Notes: generated by a model from the letters alone, not told the origin. Positions 11,732 to 22,711 are shown, counted from the first letter of the stretch. The stretch is DNA of 64,000 nt from Silene conica (GCA_029255685.2 CM055313.2:72580641-72644640), one strand, 5' to 3'. Program-made: numbers and translations.

Positions 11732-12415
11732 CATTGGCGTATCCAAAGGGGGTGCGGTGGATGCACCTGCATCCCCCCTTTTTTAGGTTATGTAAATTTT
11801 AGTTTCATAAAGTATTAAAAAATCTTTAGTGTTGTAGTGGTTTGTTGGTTACCTTTTAGTCAAGTAGTCACAGGTTCAACTCCCATGACAATCAATATTT
11901 TGCACTTTTATCTCATTAGCCATAAATGTCTCTCTTTAATGCTATTTAATTAATTAATGTATAGTTCAATTTCTTCCAATTTTATGTTATATTATAGCTT
12001 GATCAATTTTTACATAAAATTATGGTTGTTAAAAGAATTTATACTTAATGTTGTAGTTTGATGTCATGATTTTTAAATACCCTTTGATTTATTAGAGTTA
12101 TGTTACAATATTGTCTTTATTATTCAGATACTTTTTTTAGGGAAATCTTTAAGAAAAGTGTAATATTATTGGGTTGTATCTTTATGTATTATACTTACAG
12201 CCTGTGATTTTTCATAGTAAATAACAACTATTTTGATATACTCACGAATTTATGTTTACTTATATCTACTCGAAATTTTATGGACTAAGTTTTATTTTAA
12301 TTAAGTGTTTTACTTTAACCTCACAATTTTTTTCGTGTTTAAATTTTAGTCATCGTCGCCGGAATCATCGTTGAATTTTCGCATCCCCTGCGTTAAAATC
12401 CTAGATACGCCACTG
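11732..12415. mobile_element. Non-autonomous hAT element
   Basis: Terminal inverted repeats are CATTGGCGTATC (left) and the complement of CAGTGGCGTATC (right), close to the CAGTGGCGGA-type ends of plant hAT elements. A perfect 8-bp target duplication GTACAAAT flanks it (11724-11731 and 12416-12423). The 684-bp interior is non-coding. Confidence 0.88.
11836..11897 (+). other. tRNA-like segment inside the hAT element
   Basis: The segment contains an A-box-like GTGGTTTGTTGG stretch and a B-box GGTTCAACTCC about 35 nt later, followed by catgac. No convincing acceptor stem was found. It is tRNA-like sequence within the transposon, of unknown role. Confidence 0.4.
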
Positions 12416-12606
12416 GTACAAATCATCGTAATATTTTAATATGTACGTTGAAATTATAAACGTAATCGTTTACCTAGAAATTATCGTTTATGAACAAATT
12501 AAAAACGTAACTATTTACGTTTAGAAAATAAACATAGGCGGTTATTCGTTAAATAATTCATTCAACTTTGTTGTGGGACCCATTTTGAAAAAAAATTTAA
12601 AAAATA

Positions 12607-12880
12607 CTCCCTCCTATTCTATGTATTGTTCCCCTTTGAGTGAGGCACAAGAATTAAGGTAGGGAGTAAAATAAGTGTAAAAAAATTGGGTGGGGTTGGG
12701 TGATAGGAGAGAGGAATGAATAATTATGAATTAAATAAGAAATTGTGAGTTGGGTGGGGTTTGATAATAGGAGAGAGAAATGAATAAAATAGGAGTAAAA
12801 GTTTCCAAAATAAGAAAGGGGAAGAAAACCTGAATAATCCGTTTTAGGAAATAGGGAAGAATAGATAGAATAGGAGGGAG
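12607..12880. mobile_element. Stowaway MITE (Tc1/mariner)
   Basis: The inverted ends are CTCCCTCCTATTCTAT and its complement, flanked by TA on both sides (12605-12606, 12881-12882). CTCCCTCC termini with a TA duplication are diagnostic for Stowaway elements. Length is 274 bp with no coding capacity. Confidence 0.9.
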
Positions 12881-13152
12881 TAATAAAATTGGATGTATAA
12901 TTTGGATAAACCAGGATGCATGAAATGTTTCTCTATTTATAAAGATGAGATGGCAAGTTGTGCTTAAAAATCAAATCCCTAACTACCACGAAAAAAAAGT
13001 GTAAAAAGTTGAGTACTACTGCAAGAACGAAAATGTTCAAGAGTACTAGATGATTCTTTTTTCTTTTTTCTTTTATAGATATGCAAACGAAAAATAATGT
13101 ACGAAAGTATAAATCACGTTGGATTAATGTTTTTCTTTCCTTTTTGTAAAGG

Positions 13153-13512
13153 TAACTACAAGAACAATTTTAAATTTTAATGTTAACTGAATTTATACCA
13201 AAATCATAAATACTATATCTCATAATTGTACAATTAAATTAGTTACATTACATCCATAATAAAAAAAAACCAAATGGGGACAATAAGTTAATTAGATTAA
13301 TTGAAGAAAAAAAAAACATACGTGAGATATACTAACCACAAGAACGATTTTAAATTTTAATGTTAACTAAATTTATACCAAAATCATAAATACTATATCT
13401 CATAATTGTACAATTAAATTAGTTACCTTACATCCATAATAAAAAAAACCAAATGGTGAAAATAAATTAAGTAGATTAATTGAAGGAAAAAAGAAACATA
13501 TATGAGATGTAC
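13153..13512. repeat. Two-copy tandem duplication, 180-bp unit
   Basis: The block 13153-13332 is followed directly by a similar block 13333-13512. They differ by scattered substitutions (taactacaag against taaccacaag, for example). The unit is AT-rich and non-coding. Confidence 0.85.
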
Positions 13513-14746
13513 TATCTTACACCTTATTTACTTATGGGATTATGTGTATTTTTACTTGACATATTAAAATTTAAAGTTAGGTTTTTATATTTTTCCGTGA
13601 AAACTCAAATTTGACGGAGTTTATATACAATATTTGTTAGCTTAACCTGTAGCCGAATGAACTCAGAAATTTTATAGTAAAACTCATAATTTTTAAAGCA
13701 CAATTCAATAAATTTTATTATAATGTTAAAAAATTATAAAACTAATAGTAATAAATTGGATGCATAATGTACCACAAATTGTAATTGAAGACGGGTAGTC
13801 GGACACTATTCGTCACAAACTGAAGACGGATAGTGTCTCTCTCACAATTTGTAAGTGACAATATTCACGGTGCTCCATTTTCTCCCCACTTGCTCTCCAC
13901 TTAATCAATCAATCAATCAATCAATATATATCATTAAAAGAGGAACTTTTCGAGCGATATCTTTGGTTTAAGTGTTGTGAATTATTGAAGTTATAAAATA
14001 TAGAGTCCAAATTTTGCATACTGCTTGAAATAAATTAATGGAAAAAATAGAAAAGATAAAGAAATAAAATAATGTGGATTAAATTATAGAGCATATTGAA
14101 GCCCCATATACGTTCTGGAACTTACAGAAATTAGTAGTTAATCAATGTTTAGACTATCGAATACCATGCGTAGGTTTAAGCCACAAAAATCACATATAAT
14201 TATTTATTTTAATATTTGATTCATAATTTTCTTTTTTATCATATAATATAATTACTTAAATAATTCACAAAATTTGAACCAATAATATATATTATTAAAA
14301 TAATACGAGTTTCCAAATACGAGCACAAATGAATACGAGTTAATGTAAAAAAACGATTTTAAATGATCACGAACTTAAATGTACGAGCACACAAGAATAA
14401 GATCTATTAAGTTGAGAATACGAGCTAATGTAAAAAGAATACGCAAACGCGAGCTAATTGAAACACTTCTCGAGCTAAAAAACGAATCGGATTTGCGAGA
14501 CGTTAAATTTGATGATATATTAAGCACTTAAATTTACGGAGTATAATTAAAAAAATACGAGCTGCAGAATACGAACACATAAGAACACTAATGTAAAAAG
14601 AAATTTATAAGTGAGATCTAAAATCTCAAAATCAATTTATAAATCAACTATTAATAAATAAAATTTAACCTTAAATATATATATATTTTTTTTTATCATA
14701 ACAAATTTTAAAATAGCATTGCTATGCAATTTGTATGAGTTCAAAA
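13513..14746. other. AT-rich intergenic sequence, possible Helitron remnant
   Basis: There is an imperfect palindrome at about 13771-13851 (acaaattg...gacactattcgtc against its complement), a (TCAA)n run at 13904-13924, and many atacgag motifs at 14305-14590. The TCAA run leads into an atatatatcattaaaagagg stretch that resembles a Helitron 5' end, and CTAG occurs at 14747-14750 after a small gcat/atgc hairpin. No gene is seen. Confidence 0.35.
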
Positions 14747-14763
14747 CTAGTACTTATGCAAAA

Positions 14764-14877
14764 GAACAATAATCAATCAATATATATAGATAGATTTTTA
14801 GAAGATTTACTATTACAATTATTACTTTAAAATCATGTCAAAATATTACCCGGACAATGTCCAAGCGTGAAATCTAG
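14764..14877 (+). mobile_element. Possible short Helitron 3' end
   Basis: A small hairpin GGACA-A-TGTCC (14851-14861) is followed 12 nt later by CTAG (14874-14877) and T, the layout of a Helitron 3' terminus. The 5' limit near 14764-14772 (TCAATCAATATATA) is tentative. Confidence 0.35.
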
Positions 14878-15626
14878 TTTTTTTTTTTTTTTTGGTTTAA
14901 ACCGGGGTGTCCACCGTCGACAACAATGTATAATTCCCTCGCCGCGGGTGCTCTCATAAAGAGGTAAACGGCTGGCCAAAGTGTTGCTCTAGTTTATTGT
15001 GGAAGGTAAATATCAGTTTTTGCTAACAGTCATAAACAAGACAATTTGATAATATAGATAGATAGATGTGATGATTATGCCTTTTTGGGTACAAACATGA
15101 AACTGATAAGAGTGTCGCATTCATGAAAATGACATGGTGTATTGACTGTGTATTCATGTGCAAATGGACCCACTTTCTCCGATAATATTGCGCTTTAGTG
15201 CTTCATGGGCTTCCCATCGTAACGTCACAATACGGTCCAGAGAATCTCGACCGAACCCATGGGCCCATCAATCTCTTATACAATCAACTTGTACGAAAAT
15301 GTGGTACCACCTAAATCTTATCAAACTATTCGGTTTGAATGACTGTATCCGAATAATCTGATCTGCACCTAATCCAAAATCGCTAACTCAATACCTGAGC
15401 TTAAGTTAAAACACAACGATCCGACCTAATATAAAACCGAACTAAATACAGAATAATTACGTTGATTATTATGAATAATTAATGTGATAATAACACCGAT
15501 TCGGGTGAATCTAAAGTGATTGAAACCCAATTGAATTGGATTGACCCATATAAGAGGAGTAGCAGGAATACCCATTACCCAATACCCACACCCAACAAAA
15601 TAAAGATTTCGGGAAAAAAAAGGGGG

Positions 15627-15635
15627 TTTATAAGG
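15627..15635 (+). promoter_or_regulatory. TATA-like box upstream of the gene at 16309
   Basis: TTTATAAGG lies about 30 bp before a strongly pyrimidine-rich stretch (15651-15777, ctctctactctctcactctt type) that is typical of plant transcription start and 5'UTR regions. The pairing with the downstream gene is inferred from spacing and strand. Confidence 0.5.
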
Positions 15636-15777
15636 AGAGGAGGTTCAACTCCCACACTTTTGCCTCTCAATCCTCCCCGCCACCTTCTCTACTCTCTCAC
15701 TCTTTTCCCTCTTTATTATTGTTTTTTCTCCCTTTTTCTGCACCTTTACCTCCATTTTTGTTCCCTTCTTCTCCAAG

Positions 15778-16305
15778 GTATAAACTCTCCTTTTTCTGCC
15801 TTTTTTTCTTTTCTTTTTTGTTTCCTATATCACATTATTTGGTTTTTTAGGGTTTTTCATTTTCCCCTTCTCCCAAATTAATTCATTTCTGTTAACTTTA
15901 ATTGAATCCCCTTTTCTTTCTTTGTCTGCAAATTAATCATCTTTTTTTGTTAAAAAGTTTTCTTTCTCGATTTTCTGTAACTTTTGTTGGGTTTTTGTTA
16001 GAAAGGTTAAATCTTGATGTATGTATGTATGTATGTATGTGATGTAGTATGAATTAGATCTGATTATTAGTTGTAAGATTTACACTTTTCTGTTTGCAAT
16101 ATATATGGAATGAGATATTTAAATGCTAATCTTTCTGTTCCAATCATTTGTTTATCGTTGATTAAAGTACGGTCACAAAAAATATAAACATAAACAGTAA
16201 ACAAATGAAAATGATTGAGACGGAGGGAGTATTTGTTTTGCAGCATGTAAATTTTGTATTGCATTCGAGTTGATTTGGTTGTTTATGTTGAAAAATTAAT
16301 GATAG
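15778..16305 (+). other. 5'UTR intron of the gene at 16309
   Basis: The donor AAG|GTATAA (15775-15783) and acceptor GATAG|GTAATGG (ending 16305) bracket a T-rich, ORF-poor stretch. The coding ATG follows the acceptor by 3 bases. The intron contains a (TATG)n microsatellite at 16017-16041 and a Stowaway MITE at 16129-16229. The intron is inferred from consensus sites and composition. Confidence 0.6.
16129..16229. mobile_element. Short Stowaway MITE in the 5'UTR intron
   Basis: The right end reads gagacGGAGGGAG followed by TA (16230-16231). The left end, after TA at 16127-16128, is a diverged complement (tctttctgttccaatcatttg). The ends pair over most of about 35 bp, in 101 bp total. The left terminus has lost the exact CTCCCTC. 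Confidence 0.6.
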
Positions 16306-16308
16306 GTA

Positions 16309-17007
16309 ATGGAACCCCATTTGAGCATTGAGAGAATGAATCAAAGGGATTGCTGTAATGCTGATTTATTGAGATGTTGCACTGTTAGAAGCGATAAAAT
16401 GATGTCGCATTTGGGAGACTTTGCTAGTGAAGGTGATACAAAGGGGCCTACTTTATGCCCCATTACACCGATTCCCTGTAGAAAAAACGGGGAATCGGTT
16501 TTAGTAATGAGCACTCCTTTGTCATTGGAGTCCCCTCCGTCGTCTATTGTAAAATCCTTGGATAGTACCAGCAGTGACGAGGTGGTTGGTCCTCGCTGTG
16601 AGGATAGCCCTCGGACTCCCGAGGAAGGGGTGTTCAACCCATTTGCACCGGGCCCCGAGGAACTGTGTTGGGCCCCGCTTTGTAAAAAGACTTTGAAAGA
16701 GAGTAGGAGGATTGTTGCTCGTCGACTCGATTTTGACGATGTTGACGAGCCTCATTCCTTGGTTGAGGATGATAATGTTGTGGAGATTAGGTTAGAGAAG
16801 ATTTTGATGGAGACGGTCTATGAAACTATTTTAGACGCCATTATCTTGAAGCAAAGTGAGGATTTGGAACTAGATGGTTGCAGCACACCAACTTCGCCCC
16901 TTCCGTTAAGCGGGATATCTGAGACTTGCCCAGCTGCTCCAACGAAGGTCACCGAGCGGAAATCCCTGAAGATTGATCCAGGACTATGCAGAAAGCTGGA
17001 GTTTTGA
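16309..17007 (+). CDS. Plant protein of unknown function with NPFAPGPEEL motif
   Basis: A single coding exon of 232 codons starts three bases after the acceptor of a 5'UTR intron. The product is probably intracellular: there is no signal peptide or membrane segment. Residues about 43-115 are rich in Ser/Thr-Pro sites (TPIP, STPLS, SPPSS, SPRTPEEG), so it could be a target of proline-directed kinases. A distinctive block PEEGVFNPFAPGPEEL (about 104-119) is followed by a basic-acidic segment (RRIVARRLDFDD) and a predicted helix (VEIRLEKILMETVYETILDAI, about 160-180). I recall similar NPFAPGPEE segments in small uncharacterised plant proteins but cannot name the family. Codon use and the intact frame argue for a real host gene. 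Start choice: the second Met (residue 10) is an alternative. Confidence 0.75.
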   Translation: MEPHLSIERMNQRDCCNADLLRCCTVRSDKMMSHLGDFASEGDTKGPTLCPITPIPCRKNGESVLVMSTPLSLESPPSSIVKSLDSTSSDEVVGPRCEDSPRTPEEGVFNPFAPGPEELCWAPLCKKTLKESRRIVARRLDFDDVDEPHSLVEDDNVVEIRLEKILMETVYETILDAIILKQSEDLELDGCSTPTSPLPLSGISETCPAAPTKVTERKSLKIDPGLCRKLEF

Positions 17008-18263
17008 TTGAATGCTAGATTCTTGCCGGAAGTATTTATGCTGACTTATTGTTTTAGAGCTCCACAGATGTAAACTTAGCCACCCCCATCCATATTGCTG
17101 ACTCAGAGGATTGCATTCTGCAAGTCCGTCACTGTTGTATCTGTATCTTGAACATCACCTCTTCTTATTTAGTGTTCACCCTTTTTTAATGAGGTGTTAG
17201 TTTCTGGCTTTAGATTTAGCCCTGGCCCTTGTACAATCGCTCCTTTAGAAACTCGGGTTATTGAAATCTGTAAGTGCATCAATTTGCTTGAATTTACTGT
17301 TTCTCCAACTTTTAAAGGTATCCTATGTTTCTCTAACTTGTCAAGTTTTCTCCTTTATCTGCTTCTGAGTATTCAGACATGGATACAATATTTTCACTAT
17401 TCAACTTATGCAACACCGCAAAAGGGCCGATTTGTATGCTGCCAGACCACCCACACACTGACAGACACTCGCGATTCATGTCAAAATTTCTAGTCGGGTT
17501 TGAGAAACTTGGCTAATTCCTGTGTTTATTAGCAGGAAACGGGATTAACAAGTGATTAATAAATAAAATGATGAACATAGGATACCGGGTTACATTCATG
17601 CAAATATCTGTTATCAGAATTCAGCAGCACAGACAGTACATGTGATTTATGGGAGTACTGTGACAGTACCATTTGAATACTATTTTTATTACTGAGATCT
17701 ATTATTGTGATCATTCAATTTTTTTTAAATCAAAAAAACAAAAAGGGTGAACGCTCACAAAGTCACAATAATGAATCTCAGGTATAAAATTACTGTCAGA
17801 GTCACCTTATAATAATAACTCATTACTCTTTTGTCCTTTTTACATTTTCTTTCTTTTTTTTTTACACTTTTTTTTGCATTTCTTTTAAGGTGCGGGTCCC
17901 AAGCCCAGTCCAATACGCACCCGGATTCAGTCGGTCCGATTCTGGGCTATTTGATCACCTGTAAAATTATTCACTTGGTTGCTGTTTCAACTTCAAAAGG
18001 TTGATTATAGTAAAAAAAAGCCAGGCTCGGCCAGTAATGACTTTTTATTCAGTTTTTGCTTACTTATAAATCAGCAAATAAGAAAAGAGTGTTAAAGAAT
18101 CATGAACTATTCATATCAAGAATTTTAATAGTAAAAGTATAGCTCATACAAGAATATATGGATATTCGGAAAGGCGAAAACTAAATGTATGTACAAGAGA
18201 GAAAATGAGAAAAGTTTTGACACCCTTTGGCCATACCAGTAAACCTGACAACAAAAAGGGATC
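17008..18263. other. 3' flank and intergenic spacer
   Basis: The first 200 bp are likely 3'UTR of the preceding gene. A 99-codon ORF at 17194-17493 has no family signal. There are T-rich stretches near 17850. No RNA gene or element terminus is seen. Confidence 0.5.
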
Positions 18264-18914
18264 TCATAGTTTAGTATGCTGCTTACAGTCCTGACTTATG
18301 ACCTTCATATCATCAAGTCCAATCACGATCTGACAATCAGAGGTGGTAACCACATGTTTCCGAAACACCAGAATTTTTGCTCTTCCTGGGATCCGAGTCT
18401 TGAAATCCAACCCGATTTCTCCAGCCATAATGTCCTTTGCCAGGGGCATGAATCCGGAGGCAGTAAACTGATCAGTCTCTAGGGTTAACAGGCAAATCAA
18501 AGTGGCTGAACCCTTAGAAGGAATCAACCCAGGTTCGATCAGAACATATGCAATCTGATTGCCCTTATAGATCATCAAGGCTTCTCCTTGGCCCGCCTTG
18601 AAACTCACATGGTTTGGGTTGTGGACCATAAGGGTTAGTTTAAGAGTGATGTTCAGGTGTACTTTAACTATTGGAAAGGATATCTGTGGAGCTATACCTT
18701 CCACTGTGCTCGATACAAGCTCGATTTTTGGAGCCTTGACCTTGAAGACTGTCAGTGATAAAATTATAAGAATTGGAGTTATTACCAGTAATTTCACCAT
18801 ACAACACCCCAAACAAACCTTACGGCAACGCTTCTTTTTTGAGCGATCTGGAGCCGGGTTTAAAGCCGTGGTGCTATTAACACGGAGCCCATTTTCTTGA
18901 TCGGTTTCAGTCAT
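18264..18914 (-). CDS. LEA2 / NHL-type membrane protein
   Basis: This 216-residue protein has the layout of the plant LEA2 (LEA_14/NHL) family. A cytosolic Lys/Arg/Cys-rich N-terminus (KKKRCRKVCLGCC) is followed by one membrane segment (about 38-58, VKLLVITPILIILSLTVF). An extracytosolic beta-rich LEA2 domain (about 60-210) contains the typical LTLMVHNPNHVSF and VFRKHVVTTSDCQI stretches and the terminal SQDCKQHTKL with conserved Cys. Family members sit in the plasma membrane or secretory membranes and are linked to stress or defence responses; the specific role here is unknown. It has a single exon and starts at the ATG at 18914. A paralogue lies about 2.2 kb away on the same strand. Length is normal for the family. 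Confidence 0.9.
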   Translation of the reverse strand: MTETDQENGLRVNSTTALNPAPDRSKKKRCRKVCLGCCMVKLLVITPILIILSLTVFKVKAPKIELVSSTVEGIAPQISFPIVKVHLNITLKLTLMVHNPNHVSFKAGQGEALMIYKGNQIAYVLIEPGLIPSKGSATLICLLTLETDQFTASGFMPLAKDIMAGEIGLDFKTRIPGRAKILVFRKHVVTTSDCQIVIGLDDMKVISQDCKQHTKL

Positions 18915-21077
18915 CCCTTGTAACTTGGTTTCTTTACTAGAGTTGTTATAGTTTGTTGCTTTGATTGTTCTTGCAGGTTATTATACTACGGAAAAAAGGC
19001 GACATTACAATAAATGCAGCGAAAAACCCGACTTTTGAACCAACAAACCGTGTGCTGACATAAATATGTACAAGGAGATGTATCAGTTTGTTGCCTTTTC
19101 GCAACGGTCCTTAAAAGTTGGAGGTAAGGTTTCCTTAAATGCTTCTTTCTAGTGATCATCTATTCAACCACAATATAAATCAGAGGGATTCTCCTTTCTT
19201 AATGTCGTGACTCCACCTGCCTAAGTGAACGTACTGGTAAGATATTTTCAGAGTCAGGGCTAGGAATGAGACGGTATTCCAGGATCCGTAATAACTCTGC
19301 TGCAAGAGTTTGACGAGACGAAATGTCTGTTTTGCAAAAAAAGGTTATTGTTTTTTGGACTACTAAAATGAAGTGTTCGGACTATAGGACACGTTGCAGT
19401 TGCATACGATGAAAGTAAAGCGTCAAAGTAAGATAGAAAATATAAAGAGATTTGGGTTGAGACAATCTGATAGTGATAAATGCACAAGTAATGGTGGTTT
19501 GAAACCCGTTTGATGTCATTATCTTGGAGGAGAAAGTGGTAAATAATGGTAGAAAATAAAGTGTAGGCATGTGGTCCCTTCCATGGAAAATAAAAGTGTA
19601 TCCATGGAAATAGTGTGAACTCTGATGGATGATGCATCAGTCATCACACATGTTATTCGTGATGTGTAACACAATTTTGTCATTCATTAATGCCCATCTA
19701 ATTATTCAGCTTTCAGTAACTAGAACTCTAGAAGTCGCTCATTATTTGCAACATATAGCAAGAATTACGGTGAATTTTAGAGTTGTTGTTTTCGGTGGGA
19801 AAGATCGAGTTTGTTTTTATTTCAGGCTGCTCACGACTCACAACTCACAACTCACAAGTAAGGCGAACTGACCCTGTCTATTTTGTTATGTCAAGGATTC
19901 ATTCCTTTTTATTTGAACTTGGGCCAGATTCGGTCCCCTTCAGTTGAACTACAGCAGTTGGACTGCAGGACAGGCCACCTATAGTGGACACGGAGAGGGA
20001 ATTCTAGAGACGTTGGTCGCTTTTTGAAGGGCAGGCTTTAATTGGACACACCATGAGCTGTCTGATGCCATAAAACATTGCCTCTTGTACGACGAAGAAG
20101 AGTGTTTAGTTGCAGTACCTGTTATGAGTTATGACAAAGGCTGAGTGTTTACATCTTTGCAAGTGATGGAAAACGATCAAGCGAATGAGTAGATGAAATT
20201 TCGATTTGATGTTGGCTAGATCAAAGAATATGACAACAACGTCAAGAAATGAAACAGTAGCAGCGAACAAATAAGGCACGCGTTGTAAGACAGGTTTTTC
20301 TGCATTAACATGCTCATTCTGCCGTTGTTTTTGATTACGTATAATAGCAGTAGATGAAAGCAACATATCCCACATCTCATTTTAAGAGCGCTAAACTCTT
20401 AGCATAATTATTCTCGATCAATTAGTCAAACCAAGAGCATTTCTAAGCTAATGAATAGTGCCAATTGTGCAACATTTCTTAGCTATCTATAGAAATTTTG
20501 ATTCAATATTTGTTTCTCATCCTGCTCGTTGTCAAAATGTCAAATGATACAAGTAAAAGTGTAAAACTTGTTGAAATGAACTAAATACACCAAATTGATA
20601 ATAATCTAGACTTGTCCGTAAGGATGAGGTCGAACCGTTAAACTTTGGGCAAAATTCTCGACTTTTAGATTTCAAGTTTGTCATCCGTTAAGAAGAAGTT
20701 GATCTCCTGGTAAACATTTTGGTTAAGCCCACTTGAAATTTATACAGCTAGTTGAATTTGGGGCAAGCGATTTAAGTGAAATGCAGTCATCTAAATCCTG
20801 ACGGTCTCCTCTAGAACATGTTTAGATAAAACGCAGTAAGCTTTCTGTTATATGGATTATATGGATTGGGGGTTTCCTTTGATAAAAGCTACTCGTAAGT
20901 GGATACTCGATCTCGATAACATGTTGCTTAACAAACACCAAAATTACTACTCCGTAATTTATAATTCAAATATCCTAAAAGTTTCAAATATATTAAAAAT
21001 AATTAATTAATTGACCGATCAACAAATGATCCCGCATAACCGAATATAATTATCCTAAATAATTAATAATTAATAAA
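18915..21077. other. Spacer between the two LEA2 genes
   Basis: There is no supported gene in 2.1 kb. ORFs at 19260-19637 and 20106-20375 (minus) show no family signal. There is a short direct repeat (cacaactcacaa) near 19833-19860 and a gatgatgcatcagtcatc palindrome at 19627-19644. The part next to 18914 should hold the promoter of that gene. Confidence 0.5.
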
Positions 21078-21686
21078 TTAGAATATACGAGTATCATATT
21101 TACAATCATTATTCAAAATAGTTTTAGAAGCAATAGAAATAGTCATATCACAAACAGCATAAGAAACTACACTAATCTTAAACACTATCACATTCACCTT
21201 CCCTGATATCTTCGTCTGTGTCGTAAGCGGAAGCGTACCCGAAACCACGTCGCTTATAACTTCCTGCGAATTCGATATCAACCGGTCTGCCATTACCGTC
21301 AAAGTTAAGTACAACGGCATTACCTGCCCCGCCGATATTCGACCCGCGGGTATAGGCGCCTGCCCGACAACCTGCCCGCGGTACTCTAGAAAGGCCGAAC
21401 TGTCCGTGTACTTCAACCCGACTTTGTTCGGGTTGAAGACGGAGATGTCCGCGACTATAGAGACGTTGAGGTTGACATTGAGGTGAAGCGCGTCGAAGCC
21501 CACATCAAGGTTACGTAACACGGCACCGTTCACGGTGATTACTGGGTTTCGAGCACGGAATACAGTGGCGCCGAGGATTGAGAGGAGGAGAATTATGAAT
21601 ATTACAAAGGAGCCGAGTGTTATAATGCGGCGACGGTGGCGACGGTGCTTTTCTTCCATGTCCATTTTTTTGAGGTTTACGTCCAT
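21078..21686 (-). CDS. LEA2 / NHL-type membrane protein (second copy)
   Basis: This is a LEA2-family protein of about 202 residues from the ATG at 21686. The frame is open upstream to 21764, but only a TTG lies there, so the internal ATG is chosen; ATGs at 21665 and 21659 are alternatives. A His/Arg-rich cytosolic segment (EEKHRRHRRR) precedes one membrane helix (about residues 21-43, IITLGSFVIFIILLLSILGA). The LEA2 domain follows with VSIVADISVFNPNKVGLKY, KISGKVNVIVFKISVVSYAVCDM and the C-terminal NNDCKYDTRIF. The family function is membrane-associated stress or defence; this member's role is not known. Same strand and architecture as the gene at 18264, but clearly diverged, so an old tandem pair or members of a dispersed family. 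Confidence 0.88.
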   Translation of the reverse strand: MDVNLKKMDMEEKHRRHRRRIITLGSFVIFIILLLSILGATVFRARNPVITVNGAVLRNLDVGFDALHLNVNLNVSIVADISVFNPNKVGLKYTDSSAFLEYRGQVVGQAPIPAGRISAGQVMPLYLTLTVMADRLISNSQEVISDVVSGTLPLTTQTKISGKVNVIVFKISVVSYAVCDMTISIASKTILNNDCKYDTRIF

Positions 21687-22043
21687 CAAATGGTTACGGA
21701 CTTGATAGAGAATAAATACTTTTCGAAGGGGTCTTAGCTTAGTGGTTATGACGGGTTTTTTCAATATTATTAGCGTTTGCTAAGATAGTTCATTAATTGG
21801 AGGTATAATTAACAGAAAATAGGTGGGAAAAGGGAATGAAGTATGTGTGAGTTTGAGTGATTGTTTTGTGTTATCTGTATAGTTGTAAGTTGTTGGGAGC
21901 AGCAGTTTTTTAGGCATTTTGGTTCAACTGTAGTTTGCTTTCTTCAACGACTTTTGTCGTATAAGGAAGTGCATGCATAAGACACTATCATGTCCGGGTC
22001 TTATCAGACGGTCTTACTTGTGACGCTTATAATTTTAAGAATT

Positions 22044-22310
22044 TTTTGCTAAAATGGTGCCCAAAACGAAACTATCTATCAAATTGGTGCTCGTTTCAAA
22101 GTATTTACCAAAAATGGTTCCACGTCACCATTTTTGGTTTTTCCTTTTTTTTTTTAAATTTTATAATCACGTCGCTGTCCCAGACAGCGACCAGTTGAAG
22201 GGGAAATTTTCAGAAATTGTGAAATTTGGGCAGGGATTTACAGAACTTGGGTAAGCATCTGGTCGCAATCCCAGACTGCGACCAGATGAAGGGAAAATTT
22301 TATGTAAAAA
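22044..22310. repeat. Left terminal inverted repeat of the MuDR-type MULE
   Basis: This is the complement of 37468-37735 with only about one substitution (near 22135) and a poly-T length difference visible. It starts TTTTGCTAAAATGGTGCCC and contains palindromic units of CTGGTCGC...GCGACCAG type. Further units continue inward to about 22432. Confidence 0.9.
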
Positions 22311-22711
22311 CTCCAATTGGGCAGAAAGTTACAGAAGATGGAGGTTCATCTGGTCGCAGTCTGGGACAGCGACCAGATGAAGGGCAAATTTTTAGTATGC
22401 ATCTGGTCGCAGTCTGGGACAGCGACCAGATGAAGGGTGGCTTGGAAAAAAATCTGGGTGGCTTGGAAAAAAATCAGAAAGATTTCTAACCATGGACATG
22501 TTTTCCATTCATTCCTTCTTTCCATTCATTCGTTTTTCATGTCCCTGCATTTTAAATCACCCACAGCAGACAAACAACAACATGATTTTGGAATCCAACC
22601 TCATTTCATTAAAGATGCATAAATTGTAACAAAACAACTAAAGATTCATTACTTCCTAATGTTTGAAATTAACAATAACAAAATGTAACAAAACAACTAA
22701 GCGACAATCCA

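Larger units (their letters stand above)
11668..12945 (-). mobile_element. Second, disrupted Helitron of the same family
   Basis: The minus strand starts TCTTTATAAATAGAGAAAC at 12945 after an A and is related to the 5' end of the neighbouring Helitron. The interiors also correspond: cgtaatcgtttac and gggaccca blocks occur in both. It is interrupted by a hAT element (11732-12415) and a Stowaway MITE (12607-12880). It abuts the 5' end of the first Helitron and shows no 3' hairpin of its own, so the pair looks like a head-to-tail composite. Confidence 0.55.

Noticed and set aside
15516..15881. 121-codon ORF over the gene start region
   Set aside because: Pyrimidine-rich promoter, 5'UTR and intron sequence; it crosses the donor site and has no domain.
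16341..16755. Minus-strand ORFs over the gene at 16309
   Set aside because: Antisense shadows of the coding exon.
20106..20375. 89-codon minus ORF between the LEA2 genes
   Set aside because: Starts with ATG but has no family signal, no splice context and no support beyond an open frame.
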